Shown here: positions 16,609 to 25,049 of the stretch, piece by piece | Position numbering within the stretch: position 1 is the first letter of the stretch | Layout of the letters: every line of letters begins with the position of its first letter | From: an uncultured Anaerobutyricum sp. | Lineage (GTDB): Bacteria > Bacillota > Clostridia > Lachnospirales > Lachnospiraceae | Assembly: GCF_934307085.1 (NCBI RefSeq) | Contig: NZ_CAKRCF010000030.1 | Span: 1-40,865 of the forward strand | Reading direction: 5' to 3' | Length of the DNA: 40,865 bases | Made by a program: the position numbers and the translations under genes | Notes under the pieces: generated by a model | Told to the model about the DNA's origin: nothing | Database searches by the model: none | The model's input: only the letters and a program-made list of their open reading frames with translations

Positions 16609-16688
16609 ATGTAAATAAGTAGCACAGTTCTATTTGAAAATTCTTACCGCATAATAAGTATTATGTGGTTTTTTATTTCACTTACACC

Positions 16689-17540
16689 TTATACCACTAA
16701 TCCTAACTTTGCTATCTGCTTCATTTCCTCCTCTCCGCTTCCCATTGTATAGATTCTCGTTGTATTAATACTTGAATGCCCCAGAATATCTGCCAGATGT
16801 GCAATATCTTTTTCTGCCCTATAATAAGTATAGGCAAATAAATGTCTTAAATTATGAGGAAACACCTTTTCCTTCTCGACTCCTGCTATTTCACATAGTC
16901 TCTTCATTTCATGAAAAACATTGCTTCTGTCTAATGGATTTCCTTTCTTTGTTATAAAGATTGGACCCGATTTTATATTTTCCTCTTTACAATACGACTT
17001 TAACAGGCAACATAAATTAGGTGGCAATAATATTGTTCTCGTCTTATTTTTCATAGAAATAACGGTTCTTCCACATGTTATAGCATTTACTGTAATATAT
17101 TTTAGTTCACTGATACGAATCCCACTTCCACATATTGTCTGAAGAATATAATATAACCGATACTTTCCATTATTTTGTGCTGCTCTAAGTAGCCTATAAT
17201 ATTCTTCTTTTGTAAGTTCTTTTTCCTTTATCCGAAAAGTTCCTTTTTGAATCTTAAGTGACTTTACAATGCATTCATACCATTTATTTGCCTTAAAAAA
17301 ATGATTAAGTGCTGCCAGCATAGAATTTACACTAGCCGGAGCATACCTTTTTACAAGATTCTCTTTATAAGAAACAACAGCTTCTTTTGTAATATTTTCC
17401 TTTAATCCAATTTCTTCAATATATTGAAAAAACTTTTTGACATCTCTCATATATTTTTCTATTGTTGCTTTGCTTTTTTCTTCCTTTACAAGAATATTCT
17501 CATAATTCTCAAGCATTTCATGTTTTAAAATATACTTCAT
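16689..17540 (-). CDS. tyrosine recombinase/invertase
   Basis: About 283 residues. N-terminal SAM-like core-binding domain (10-100: KATIEKYMRDVKKFFQYIEE, SVNSMLAALNHFF) and C-terminal catalytic domain with Arg142 (CGSGIRISEL), Lys in MKNKTR, His229 and Arg232 (PHNLRH), His255 (LGHSSINTT) and nucleophile Tyr264 (RIYT). All six catalytic positions are present. The frame opens at 17558, but only the ATG at 17540 has a ribosome binding site (AAAGGG, 9 nt). Its stop lies 20 bp from the right inverted repeat of the switch, so it is the natural candidate for the invertase. It resembles XerC/D-like and phase-variation recombinases (such as C. difficile RecV) rather than phage integrases with long arm-binding domains. 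Confidence 0.9.
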   Translation of the reverse strand: MKYILKHEMLENYENILVKEEKSKATIEKYMRDVKKFFQYIEEIGLKENITKEAVVSYKENLVKRYAPASVNSMLAALNHFFKANKWYECIVKSLKIQKGTFRIKEKELTKEEYYRLLRAAQNNGKYRLYYILQTICGSGIRISELKYITVNAITCGRTVISMKNKTRTILLPPNLCCLLKSYCKEENIKSGPIFITKKGNPLDRSNVFHEMKRLCEIAGVEKEKVFPHNLRHLFAYTYYRAEKDIAHLADILGHSSINTTRIYTMGSGEEEMKQIAKLGLVV

Positions 17541-17645
17541 AGCCTTATGCCCTTTCATTTATATTTTTAGATAAGGATTATTATAATGCAAATGAAATAA
17601 TTTATGCAAAAAACACTTTTTTCTTTAATTTGCCTCCCTGTATGT

Positions 17646-17651
17646 TATAAT
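17646..17651 (+). promoter_or_regulatory. extended -10 promoter for ddh
   Basis: TG-T-TATAAT at 17643-17651 stands 36 bp before the start codon; no clear -35 box is seen. Confidence 0.4.
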
Positions 17652-17686
17652 TGAACAGAAAAAAACTTTTAAGTGAGGTAAAAATA

Positions 17687-18673
17687 ATGAACAAAATCAA
17701 AATTGGTATTGTGGGTTATGGTAATATCGGCCGTGGCGTAGAGCAGGCTATTAAACGCAACGATGATATGGAATTAATTGCCGTATTTACAAGAAGAGAT
17801 CCTTCCACGGTGTCCATCCAGACAGAAGGTGCTACTGTTAAACACTTTGATGATATGGTATCTATGAAGGGAGAGGTAGACGTAATGATTCTTTGTGGTG
17901 GGTCTGCAACAGACCTCCCTGTAATTGGACCAGAAGTTGCCGCTTCTTTTAATACAATTGACAGTTTTGATACACACGCAAAAATCCCTGAATATTTTGC
18001 CAATGTAGACAAAGCTGCCAAAGAAGGGAATAATATCAGCATTATTTCTGTTGGCTGGGATCCAGGAATGTTCTCCTTAAACCGTCTGTATGCAGAATCT
18101 ATCCTTGTACAGGGAAGCACTTATACTTTCTGGGGCAAGGGTGTAAGCCAGGGACATTCTGATGCTATCCGCCGTATTGAAGGTGTTAAAAATGCCATCC
18201 AGTACACAGTTCCTATCGAAGATGCGGTAGAACAGGTAAGAAGTGGAAGTGAACCAGAACTTACTACAAGACAAAAACATTTAAGAGAATGCTATGTTGT
18301 TGCTAAAGAAGGAGCTGACAAGGCAGCTATTGAAAATGCAATTAAAACAATGCCTAACTACTTCTCTGATTATGATACAACTGTAACATTCATCACAGAA
18401 GAAGAATTAAAAGCTAATTACAGCAAAATGCCACACGGTGGATTCGTTATCCGTACTGGTGAAACCGGATGTGAAGGTAATAAACACGTTATCGAATACT
18501 CCTTAAAACTTGACTCTAACCCAGAGTTTACAGGAAGTGTACTCGTTGCTTATGCACGTGCTGCTCACAGACTTTCTAAGAAGGGTGAGTCTGGCGCAAG
18601 AAGTGTGTTTGATATTGCACCGGCAATGTTATCACAGATGAGTGCGGAAGAATTACTCGCCAAAATGTTATAA
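17687..18673 (+). CDS. ddh: meso-diaminopimelate D-dehydrogenase
   Basis: 328 residues, the usual family length. It makes meso-diaminopimelate from tetrahydrodipicolinate, NADPH and ammonia in one step, feeding lysine and cell-wall synthesis. Seen: Rossmann motif IGIVGYGNIGRGVEQA (residues 5-20), FTRRDP, the substrate-domain runs SVGWDPGMFSLNR, FWGKGVSQGHSDAIRRIEGV, HGGFVIRTGETG and the C-terminal ARAAHRLSKKGESGARSVFDIAPAMLS, all typical of Ddh. GTGAGGT sits 7 nt before the ATG at 17687; an upstream in-frame TTG (17651) overlaps the promoter and is not used. The AAA+ gene follows 40 nt later in the same direction, probably in one transcript. Confidence 0.95.
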   Translation: MNKIKIGIVGYGNIGRGVEQAIKRNDDMELIAVFTRRDPSTVSIQTEGATVKHFDDMVSMKGEVDVMILCGGSATDLPVIGPEVAASFNTIDSFDTHAKIPEYFANVDKAAKEGNNISIISVGWDPGMFSLNRLYAESILVQGSTYTFWGKGVSQGHSDAIRRIEGVKNAIQYTVPIEDAVEQVRSGSEPELTTRQKHLRECYVVAKEGADKAAIENAIKTMPNYFSDYDTTVTFITEEELKANYSKMPHGGFVIRTGETGCEGNKHVIEYSLKLDSNPEFTGSVLVAYARAAHRLSKKGESGARSVFDIAPAMLSQMSAEELLAKML

Positions 18674-18713
18674 AATTATACATTTGTTATATATTCATAA
18701 AAGGAGATTACTC

Positions 18714-20198
18714 ATGCCAGTATTTGATTTTAGTAACATGCAGGCGAAAAAAGAACCTGTGCGCTGCACGTACACCATGGTTTACTCTGATAATGACCAT
18801 GCTTCACCGGAAAACCCTATTCTCGTAATCGATAATACAAAAAGAGAGTGGAAACATCATTCTTTTGGTATTTTTTCTAATCCAAACAAACAGACTACCT
18901 TCGAATTTGAAGAAGAAGATGGTACAATCAGTGCAGATATTTTAAAAGTAGATGCCCGTTTTGTAAGTCTTCTAAAATGGCTTGGTGAACATCACATCCA
19001 CATTCAGCTTTCTGGAGAAAATGTTACAGAAGGATATGCCGTTTACAAGATTCAGGAAATTTCTTTTGGAGGAAGAACAAAACTTTCTGCAGAAGATGGA
19101 TTTTTACAGTTTATGATTGAGCGTCTCTTTGCAAGTCCTGCTCTATCTGAGGAAGTAACTGAAGAAGTAGATGAAGAAGACGGCGATGAAATGAAGCTTA
19201 CCAGCCTTCAGAGTATCACTGACTTTATGACTTGTGCTGGAAGAACTCTTCCTGATAACATTCGTCTGTGGGCAAGAAGAAATCTTGCTGTTGCCCGCTC
19301 CCGTGAAGTATCCCCGGAAGAAAGACGCCATGCACAGCGCGCCTTATCCATTATGATGAATATTCAGTGGAAAAGTGATTATTTTAAGTCTATTGACCCA
19401 GAAGAAGCAAGAAAAATCCTTGATGAAGAACTTTATGGAATGGAACGTGTAAAACAAAGAATCATTGAAACGATTATTCAGATTAACCGTACCCATACTC
19501 TTCCTGCTTACGGTCTTTTACTCGTTGGTCCTGCCGGTACCGGAAAGTCTCAGATTGCTTATGCTGTTGCCCGTATTTTAAAACTTCCATGGACAACCTT
19601 AGATATGAGTTCTATTAATGATCCTGAGCAGTTAACCGGAAGTTCCCGTATTTATGCGAATGCAAAACCTGGAATCATTATGGACGCCTTCTCCATGGCA
19701 GGCGAATCCAATCTCGTATTTATTATCAACGAGCTTGACAAAGCCAACTCCGGCAAAGGAACTGGAAATCCAGCCGATGTTCTTCTTACTTTATTAGATA
19801 ACCTTGGTTTCACTGACAACTATATGGAATGTATGATTCCTACTGTTGGTGTCTACCCTATCGCAACTGCAAATGATAAGAGCCAGATCAGCAGCCCGTT
19901 AATGTCCCGTTTCGCTGTTATCGATATTCCAGACTACACACCAGAAGAAAAGAAGGCAATCTTCTCTAAGTTTGCTCTTCCTAAGGTTCTTAAACGAATT
20001 GGGCTTCGGGAAGGAGAATGCATTATGACAGACGATGCTTTAGATGCTGTTATTGATATCTTCTCTGATACAACTGGTATCCGTGATTTAGAACAGGCCG
20101 CAGAACATATCGTGGCCAATGCTTTATACCAGATTGAAGTAGATCACTTAGAACAGGTAACCTTCACCGGAGAAATGGTAAGGGAATTGTTGCTTTAA
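18714..20198 (+). CDS. Lon-like AAA+ ATPase without protease domain
   Basis: 494 residues. The N-terminal half (1-240) matches no domain I recognise; it holds an acidic stretch (EEVTEEVDEEDGDE, near 145). The AAA+ module is clear: Walker A LLLVGPAGTGKSQ (about 268-280), Walker B LVFIINELDKAN (about 332-343), sensor 1 PIATANDKS, arginine-finger region SPLMSRFAVIDIP and the Lon-type sensor 2 TGIRDLEQAAEHIVANAL. The order of motifs, including LDEELYGMERVKQRIIETI before Walker A, is that of Lon, but the protein ends where Lon's Ser-Lys protease domain would begin. AAAGGAG 8 nt before the ATG at 18714 sets the start. Likely a remodelling or regulatory ATPase; the partner is unknown. Coupled to ddh. 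Confidence 0.85.
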   Translation: MPVFDFSNMQAKKEPVRCTYTMVYSDNDHASPENPILVIDNTKREWKHHSFGIFSNPNKQTTFEFEEEDGTISADILKVDARFVSLLKWLGEHHIHIQLSGENVTEGYAVYKIQEISFGGRTKLSAEDGFLQFMIERLFASPALSEEVTEEVDEEDGDEMKLTSLQSITDFMTCAGRTLPDNIRLWARRNLAVARSREVSPEERRHAQRALSIMMNIQWKSDYFKSIDPEEARKILDEELYGMERVKQRIIETIIQINRTHTLPAYGLLLVGPAGTGKSQIAYAVARILKLPWTTLDMSSINDPEQLTGSSRIYANAKPGIIMDAFSMAGESNLVFIINELDKANSGKGTGNPADVLLTLLDNLGFTDNYMECMIPTVGVYPIATANDKSQISSPLMSRFAVIDIPDYTPEEKKAIFSKFALPKVLKRIGLREGECIMTDDALDAVIDIFSDTTGIRDLEQAAEHIVANALYQIEVDHLEQVTFTGEMVRELLL

Positions 20199-20272
20199 AT
20201 TCTGATTGCAAGACTGAATAGACGCTGCTGTGGAGAAGTAGCAGCGTCTATTCAGCTTCACGAATCAGAATT
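20198..20272. terminator. bidirectional terminator between convergent genes
   Basis: A perfect 16-bp stem (CTGAATAGACGCTGCT at 20214-20229 with its complement at 20240-20255) is enclosed by an outer 10-bp stem (AATTCTGATT 20198-20207, AATCAGAATT 20263-20272) that reaches the stop codons on both sides. Confidence 0.75.
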
Positions 20273-21629
20273 ATTTCAATATTGTTCCAGTTCTAAATCT
20301 TTCTGCGCTTTTCATCGTCTTCATAAGTACATAGTATACAATTGCTGTAGGAATCAGGCTTACATACCATGATAAATCTACGATGACAAGGGAACACAGA
20401 GAACCTACGATAATGGCGATGATTGCGGCCCAGTTTACACCGTGAAAAACGCCTTTTTTATCATATAACTGGTTTACATCTAATTTCTGTTTTCTTAAAA
20501 TGTAGTAATCTACTACCATTACTGCAAAAATTGGTCCAAGGAATGCGGAATAAATCTGCGTGAATAAAGATAATCCGGCTGCGGACTGTGATGTTACAAG
20601 TTTCCATGGACAACAACAGATAGATAAAGCTCCTACGATTACTGTACAGTATTTCCAAGGAAGTTTAAACGTATCCATTAATACATAAGATGGTGGAACA
20701 ATATTATTTAAAACATTTGTTGTTACCTGTGCAAATGCAATGAATAACAGGGTTACAATGGTAAGAAATTTACTGTTCATTGTTGTGGAGAATACGGCGA
20801 TTGGGTCGCTGTTTCCTGTTGCGGCAGTTACTAAAAGTCCAATCAGTCCCATAAATAATGTTACTGGGAGAATAGCTGCTGTATAAATGCTTCCTGTTTT
20901 TACAGGTCCTGTTTTTCTATCAAGGTTTCTTGAATAGTCAGAACCATTAATAATCATTGTAGAATAAATTCCAAGGAATGATGTTGTTGCTGCCCAGAAT
21001 GGCATTCCCCATGTTCCCTTAATTCCGCTGAATACTCCGCTGATTTCTGTTGAGAACTGTGTGTTAACTACATAAAGCATATAGATTAATATTCCAATAA
21101 TAAAAATACAGGAAATATTTTCGAGCCATTTAATTTCTTTAAATCCCTTGATTGCAAGTGCTACCTGAAGAATAGTAAATAAAATATAGACAACTGGAAG
21201 ATTATCAAATTTAAATAATATTTTCAGACAGGCATTAATGGCTTCTGCTCCTACCCAGCTCTGATAACCAAACCATATGATAGCTGGTACCCCACGCAAA
21301 AATCCTGGAACTTTTACACCAGATGCTCCAAAGCTGCTGCGAAGCTGGATGCTGTAATTAATTCCATATTTATGACCGCAGTTACCAATAAGTACAAGTG
21401 CGATAGCGATAACCAGACAACCGATACACATAGCGATAATTGCCTGTGTTACAGTTAATGCTCCAATTAAACTTGCTCCCATGGAAAATGTACCAATGGA
21501 AACACATCCACCTAAGAAACTTGCTCCGTAGGAAAGCGGATCCATAATTCGCTCTTTCGTAGGACGGATATCCTCATCAACTTCCGCCGCCAGATCTGCA
21601 CGTAATTCTTTGTTTTCTATCATGCTCAT
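20271..21629 (-). CDS. NCS1-family permease, probable allantoin transporter
   Basis: 452 residues with about 12 membrane spans. NCS1 signatures: DPLSYGASFLGGCVSIGTFSM near the N-terminus, the substrate-site region RGVPAIIWFGYQSWVGAEAI, NGSDYSRN in the middle loop and TTNVLNNIVPPSYVL. This family carries allantoin, uracil, cytosine or hydantoins with a cation. Allantoin is inferred from the position directly downstream of the allantoinase gene (61-nt gap, same strand). AGGAAAGG 4 nt before the ATG supports the start. Expected to be cotranscribed with allB from the promoter at 23250-23278. Confidence 0.88.
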   Translation of the reverse strand: MSMIENKELRADLAAEVDEDIRPTKERIMDPLSYGASFLGGCVSIGTFSMGASLIGALTVTQAIIAMCIGCLVIAIALVLIGNCGHKYGINYSIQLRSSFGASGVKVPGFLRGVPAIIWFGYQSWVGAEAINACLKILFKFDNLPVVYILFTILQVALAIKGFKEIKWLENISCIFIIGILIYMLYVVNTQFSTEISGVFSGIKGTWGMPFWAATTSFLGIYSTMIINGSDYSRNLDRKTGPVKTGSIYTAAILPVTLFMGLIGLLVTAATGNSDPIAVFSTTMNSKFLTIVTLLFIAFAQVTTNVLNNIVPPSYVLMDTFKLPWKYCTVIVGALSICCCPWKLVTSQSAAGLSLFTQIYSAFLGPIFAVMVVDYYILRKQKLDVNQLYDKKGVFHGVNWAAIIAIIVGSLCSLVIVDLSWYVSLIPTAIVYYVLMKTMKSAERFRTGTILK

Positions 21630-21690
21630 TTTACCTTTCCTCCTTTAATTCTTCGTTTATTTCTAAACTTGTCCTTCTTTTATCCTTTGT

Positions 21691-23070
21691 TTATTTTTCT
21701 TTTATCTTTTTTACTAATTTTCCATATCCTTTTGTATCTGTTATCTCTCCATCCTGTGCAACTACTTCGCCTCTTACTATAGTGCACACAGGAAGCCCTT
21801 TTCCCTTCATTCCTACGAATGCGGAGATTTTATTGACATATTTGAGAGAATCACTGGTGATTTCCCATTCTTTTTCTGGATCAATTAAAATAATATCTGC
21901 ATCAAATCCAGGTTTTAATGCTCCCTTCTTTCCATAGATTCCAAAGGTTTTCGCCGGATTTTCTGCCATAACTTTTGCAAGTGTACTTAGGGAAATACCT
22001 CTCTTTATACATCCTTCATAGAAAGATACCTGCACACCGCTCTGAATACCACTGATTCCTCCCCATACATCAAATACATTTTCAATTTTCTGTCCAAGAA
22101 TTTCTTCATATTTTTCTGCATAGCTACAAGGAGAATGGTCACTGGCAATACCGCTAAATGTTCCATCTTCTATATATCCCCACAGACGGTCAACCTCTTC
22201 CTGCGAACGAAGTGGAGGAGCACATTTAAAAAGTGGGCCATTTTCTAATACATCTTTATCTGTCATGCTCAGATAATGGGAGCAGGTTTCTGCTGTAATA
22301 TCGTAGCCTTCCTGCTGTGCCTCTTTAATCTTCTGTGCAACATCTGGGCTGCTGACATGGCAGATATGAACCTTACATCCCGTTGCTTTTGCCAGTTCAA
22401 TCATATCGACAGTTGCCAGCATTTCTGCTGCTACAGGTCTTGAATCAAGAAATCCCTGCCAGTCAAGCCTTCCTTCTTTTTTCATTCGCTGTTCCTGCCA
22501 TTTAATCATCGAATAATCTTCACAGTGAAATCCTGCTCTTCCATCAAAGGAATGAATGATTTCCATTGCTTCATAGGCCTGTCCATAATTTAAAGAAGAA
22601 TAATCCGGTGAAACTGGTCCGATAAATGATTTAAATGCAACGCATCCTTTTTCATCAAGTGCTTTTAAATCATCAAAATTATCTGGAATTAATCCACCCC
22701 AAAAACAGTAATCTACATAAGCATTCGGACTTACAATGCTTTCTTTTTTGTCAAAAATCTCTGCAGTTGTCATAGCTGGCTCATTCTGAAGAGGCATATC
22801 AATTACCGTTGTATAACCTCCAACAGCTGCCGCAGCTGTTCCATGCTCATAATCTTCTCTCCATGTATATCCTGGGTCATTTAAATGTGCGTGTGTGTCA
22901 ATTGCTCCCGGGAATACATACTTTCCTTCTGCATCAATAATCTTTTTAGCCTCTGGTTCTTCTCCTTTGATAAGAATTGCACTGATTTTTCCGTTCTTTA
23001 CTGCGATATTTCCTTCTATTACAGACTCAACAGTTACAACTTTTCCGTTTTTAATCAACAAATCGTACAT
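21691..23070 (-). CDS. allB: allantoinase
   Basis: 459 residues of the cyclic amidohydrolase superfamily. Hydrolyses allantoin to allantoate. Metal ligands are visible: His60 and His62 in DTHAHLNDPG, carboxylated Lys147 in CVAFKSFIG, His in FHCEDYS, His in VHICHVSS and Asp in GIASDHSPC. The allantoinase-like sequence around the Lys and the gene context (allC, pucG, NCS1 permease) favour allantoinase over hydantoinase or dihydroorotase. The frame extends 123 nt further upstream, but AAAGGAG 8 nt before the ATG at 23070 and the standard opening MYDLLIKNGKVVT show the true start. The extra upstream frame covers the leader hairpins. Confidence 0.93.
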   Translation of the reverse strand: MYDLLIKNGKVVTVESVIEGNIAVKNGKISAILIKGEEPEAKKIIDAEGKYVFPGAIDTHAHLNDPGYTWREDYEHGTAAAAVGGYTTVIDMPLQNEPAMTTAEIFDKKESIVSPNAYVDYCFWGGLIPDNFDDLKALDEKGCVAFKSFIGPVSPDYSSLNYGQAYEAMEIIHSFDGRAGFHCEDYSMIKWQEQRMKKEGRLDWQGFLDSRPVAAEMLATVDMIELAKATGCKVHICHVSSPDVAQKIKEAQQEGYDITAETCSHYLSMTDKDVLENGPLFKCAPPLRSQEEVDRLWGYIEDGTFSGIASDHSPCSYAEKYEEILGQKIENVFDVWGGISGIQSGVQVSFYEGCIKRGISLSTLAKVMAENPAKTFGIYGKKGALKPGFDADIILIDPEKEWEITSDSLKYVNKISAFVGMKGKGLPVCTIVRGEVVAQDGEITDTKGYGKLVKKIKEK

Positions 23071-23107
23071 TTTCGTCTCTCCTTTTGCGATAGCTATGTG
23101 ATGGGGT

Positions 23108-23154
23108 AAAAAAAGACAGATATCCCCTGGTTTCTCGCCTTTGAGATATCTGCC
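23108..23154 (-). promoter_or_regulatory. terminator-like hairpin next to the allB start (possible attenuator)
   Basis: On the minus strand GGCAGATATC (23154-23145) pairs with GATATCTGTC (23124-23115) around a 20-nt loop, directly followed by seven T. It lies 38-84 nt before the allB ATG, inside the transcript from the promoter at 23250-23278. Confidence 0.6.
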
Positions 23155-23182
23155 TGTTATTTTTATTTTTGCTTCAAAACGA

Positions 23183-23223
23183 AAAAATCCCAACGATGGT
23201 ACTGGCCCGTCATTGGGATTTTT
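23183..23223. terminator. first leader hairpin of allB / lctP terminator
   Basis: AAAAATCCCAA (23183-23193) and TTGGGATTTTT (23213-23223), followed on the minus strand by a T run. It is bidirectional in form. Because a promoter lies between it and lctP, it would act both on lctP readthrough and on the allB transcript about 20 nt after its start. Confidence 0.65.
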
Positions 23224-23249
23224 TCTTTGAAAGCATTTCTATGTCTTGT

Positions 23250-23278
23250 ATTATAAGGAAATGTGGATGTTTTTACAA
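23250..23278 (-). promoter_or_regulatory. promoter of allB and the NCS1 permease gene
   Basis: On the minus strand TTGTAA (23278-23273), 17 bp, TATAAT (23255-23250). Expected start near 23243, leaving a leader of about 170 nt with two terminator-like hairpins. Confidence 0.6.
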
Positions 23279-23286
23279 TGTACACT

Positions 23287-23327
23287 TCGCACATTTACTA
23301 TTCTACAAGTTGGGCAACTCGCACATT
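23287..23327. promoter_or_regulatory. paired direct repeats upstream of the allB promoter
   Basis: TCGCACATT occurs at 23287-23295 and 23319-23327, 32 bp apart (three helical turns) on the same face, just upstream of the -35 box. This is the position of an activator site; PucR is the obvious candidate by context. Confidence 0.4.
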
Positions 23328-23381
23328 TTTGAGACAAATATGAAGTATCTTCTCTCTTTGAGATGTCCGTTTATCTATTTA

Positions 23382-25028
23382 TTAAATCAAAATAGTAATC
23401 ATGAGGCCTACTATCGCAGCTTCTACCAAAACTATTGGTAACATAAATCGTAAGACTTCTCCTTCTTTTCCTTCACATCCGGCAGTTGTCGTTCCCAAAA
23501 GAATGGTGGAAGGTCCCACCACCGTACCTATGGCTCCCCCGGCGGTTTGTGCTGCCAGAATTGCTGCTTCATTTACGGAAATCATATCAGCAGCAGTTTT
23601 CTGAAAGCTTCCAAGCAGAATGTTTGAGGATGTATTTGATGAGGTTACAAAAGCTCCTAACAGACCAAGAAATGGTACTGCAAAGCTATAATATTTTCCG
23701 GTTACCTGCGTTACTCCCTGTGCGATGAGCTGCATAATACCGCTCCCTTTTAATACCTGTGACATTACAATAAGAAATAAGATTCCCAGTGAAGTCGGGA
23801 TAATTTTTTTCAAGGTTGCTGTGACAACAGATTGCATTTTCTGCTTATCTAAATATCCTTTTTGCAGGTATAAAAGAAGTGTAATGATTACAGTAAGTAA
23901 AAGGACGAATCCTGCATGGGTGAATATGTGAATTGCACCATAGCTGTCAGTTGCTTCTACGATAAATCCCCTTCCTGTCTCTATCTGTGGAAATGACAAT
24001 GCAAATACTAGTTGATTCATCACTTCATGTACTGGTTTGATAAGCAGAATAATTACAGAAATCACCGCTAAAATAATAAATGGAAATATTGCCTGCCCGT
24101 TGGTAATAGATTTTTCTAATTCCTCATTTACTAATAATTCCGTTATATTCGTTTTATCTCCGCTTGCTAATTGTTCTGTATGGGCTATTTTATTGCGTTC
24201 ATCTTCTTTTCCTTGTCGTACCATAAGCTTTGAATCCATTTTCCATGGTTTCGTATAAAATCCGGTACCAAGCATGAACCATCCGACTACAAGTGCAAGT
24301 GTAGTTGGGATGAATGCTGCGATAGTGGAGTTGGTAAAACTCACGATTAACTGTCCGCCGCCCTGTACGAGACTGATGATAATAAGAAATGGAAGGATGT
24401 GGCGAAGGGCTTTTCCTTTTCCATAAAGCCAGCTAATGAGTATAGCTCCTGCAAGATTGACTCCAAGGAGTAATAAACCGGCAAGCAGCTTTGTCTCAAA
24501 TATTTTCTGTGTTTCTGACTGTGCGATAAGGGCATCCCACGCTAAAGCAAAGGTTCCGTAAGTGTTCGCCCAGGCATGTCCTAAAAGGGTGATTATAACG
24601 GACCATAGTGGCTGGACACCAAGTGCGATTAAAATCGGTGCACAGACGGCAACAGGTACCCCAAAACCTGTGATTCCTTGTAAAAAGCTTGAAAAAAGCC
24701 AGCAGATTAACAAAACCATCACCAGTTCATCCTGCGTTTTTTTCTGGAGCATTTGTTTGATTGACTGAAATACGCCGGCAAATTCCATCATTTCATAAAG
24801 GAATACTGCCGGCCAGATTACAATCAAAATATTGAGCGCACTAAATGCTCCTTTTCCTAAATCCATTGTAACAATCTGTGGAGTTGATTTTCCAATGACA
24901 AGTGCAGAAATTACTGCACAGATAATTCCCAGAAATGCTGCACGTTCTGTTTTCATGTGAAATATGCTCATCATGAGAAACAGAAATAAAATCGGGAAAA
25001 CAGCTCCCAACCAAGTCCATATGCTCAT
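23382..25028 (-). CDS. lctP: L-lactate permease family transporter
   Basis: 548 residues, about 12-14 membrane spans, with LctP family landmarks: GKGAFSALNILIVIWPAVFLYEMM region, FLQGITGFGVPVAVCAPILI, GHAWANTYGTFALAWD, FVTSSNTSSNILLG and AAQTAGGAIGTVVGPSTILLGTTTAG near the end. Family members move lactate or glycolate with protons. AGGGATG precedes the ATG. Placed between the PucR gene and allB in a cluster whose expected end product is oxamate, an isostere of pyruvate and close in shape to lactate, so oxamate may be the cargo; this is inference. The upstream leader is an unusual purine-rich repeat. Confidence 0.88.
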   Translation of the reverse strand: MSIWTWLGAVFPILFLFLMMSIFHMKTERAAFLGIICAVISALVIGKSTPQIVTMDLGKGAFSALNILIVIWPAVFLYEMMEFAGVFQSIKQMLQKKTQDELVMVLLICWLFSSFLQGITGFGVPVAVCAPILIALGVQPLWSVIITLLGHAWANTYGTFALAWDALIAQSETQKIFETKLLAGLLLLGVNLAGAILISWLYGKGKALRHILPFLIIISLVQGGGQLIVSFTNSTIAAFIPTTLALVVGWFMLGTGFYTKPWKMDSKLMVRQGKEDERNKIAHTEQLASGDKTNITELLVNEELEKSITNGQAIFPFIILAVISVIILLIKPVHEVMNQLVFALSFPQIETGRGFIVEATDSYGAIHIFTHAGFVLLLTVIITLLLYLQKGYLDKQKMQSVVTATLKKIIPTSLGILFLIVMSQVLKGSGIMQLIAQGVTQVTGKYYSFAVPFLGLLGAFVTSSNTSSNILLGSFQKTAADMISVNEAAILAAQTAGGAIGTVVGPSTILLGTTTAGCEGKEGEVLRFMLPIVLVEAAIVGLMITILI

Positions 25029-25049
25029 TTTTTCATCCCTTCCTACTAT

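Larger units (their letters stand above)
16405..16669. other. invertible DNA segment (phase-variation switch)
   Basis: A perfect 19-bp inverted repeat bounds the segment: CCACATAATACTTATTATG at 16406-16424 and its reverse complement at 16650-16668. Each site is itself a dyad of about 11-bp arms around an asymmetric 2-bp centre (CT on the left, AG on the right), as expected of a tyrosine recombinase site in inverted orientation. The segment contains a bidirectional terminator and a strong promoter that now points right, away from the pilus operon. The adjacent gene at 16689 encodes a tyrosine recombinase. Inversion would aim the promoter at the pilus leader. Confidence 0.75.
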
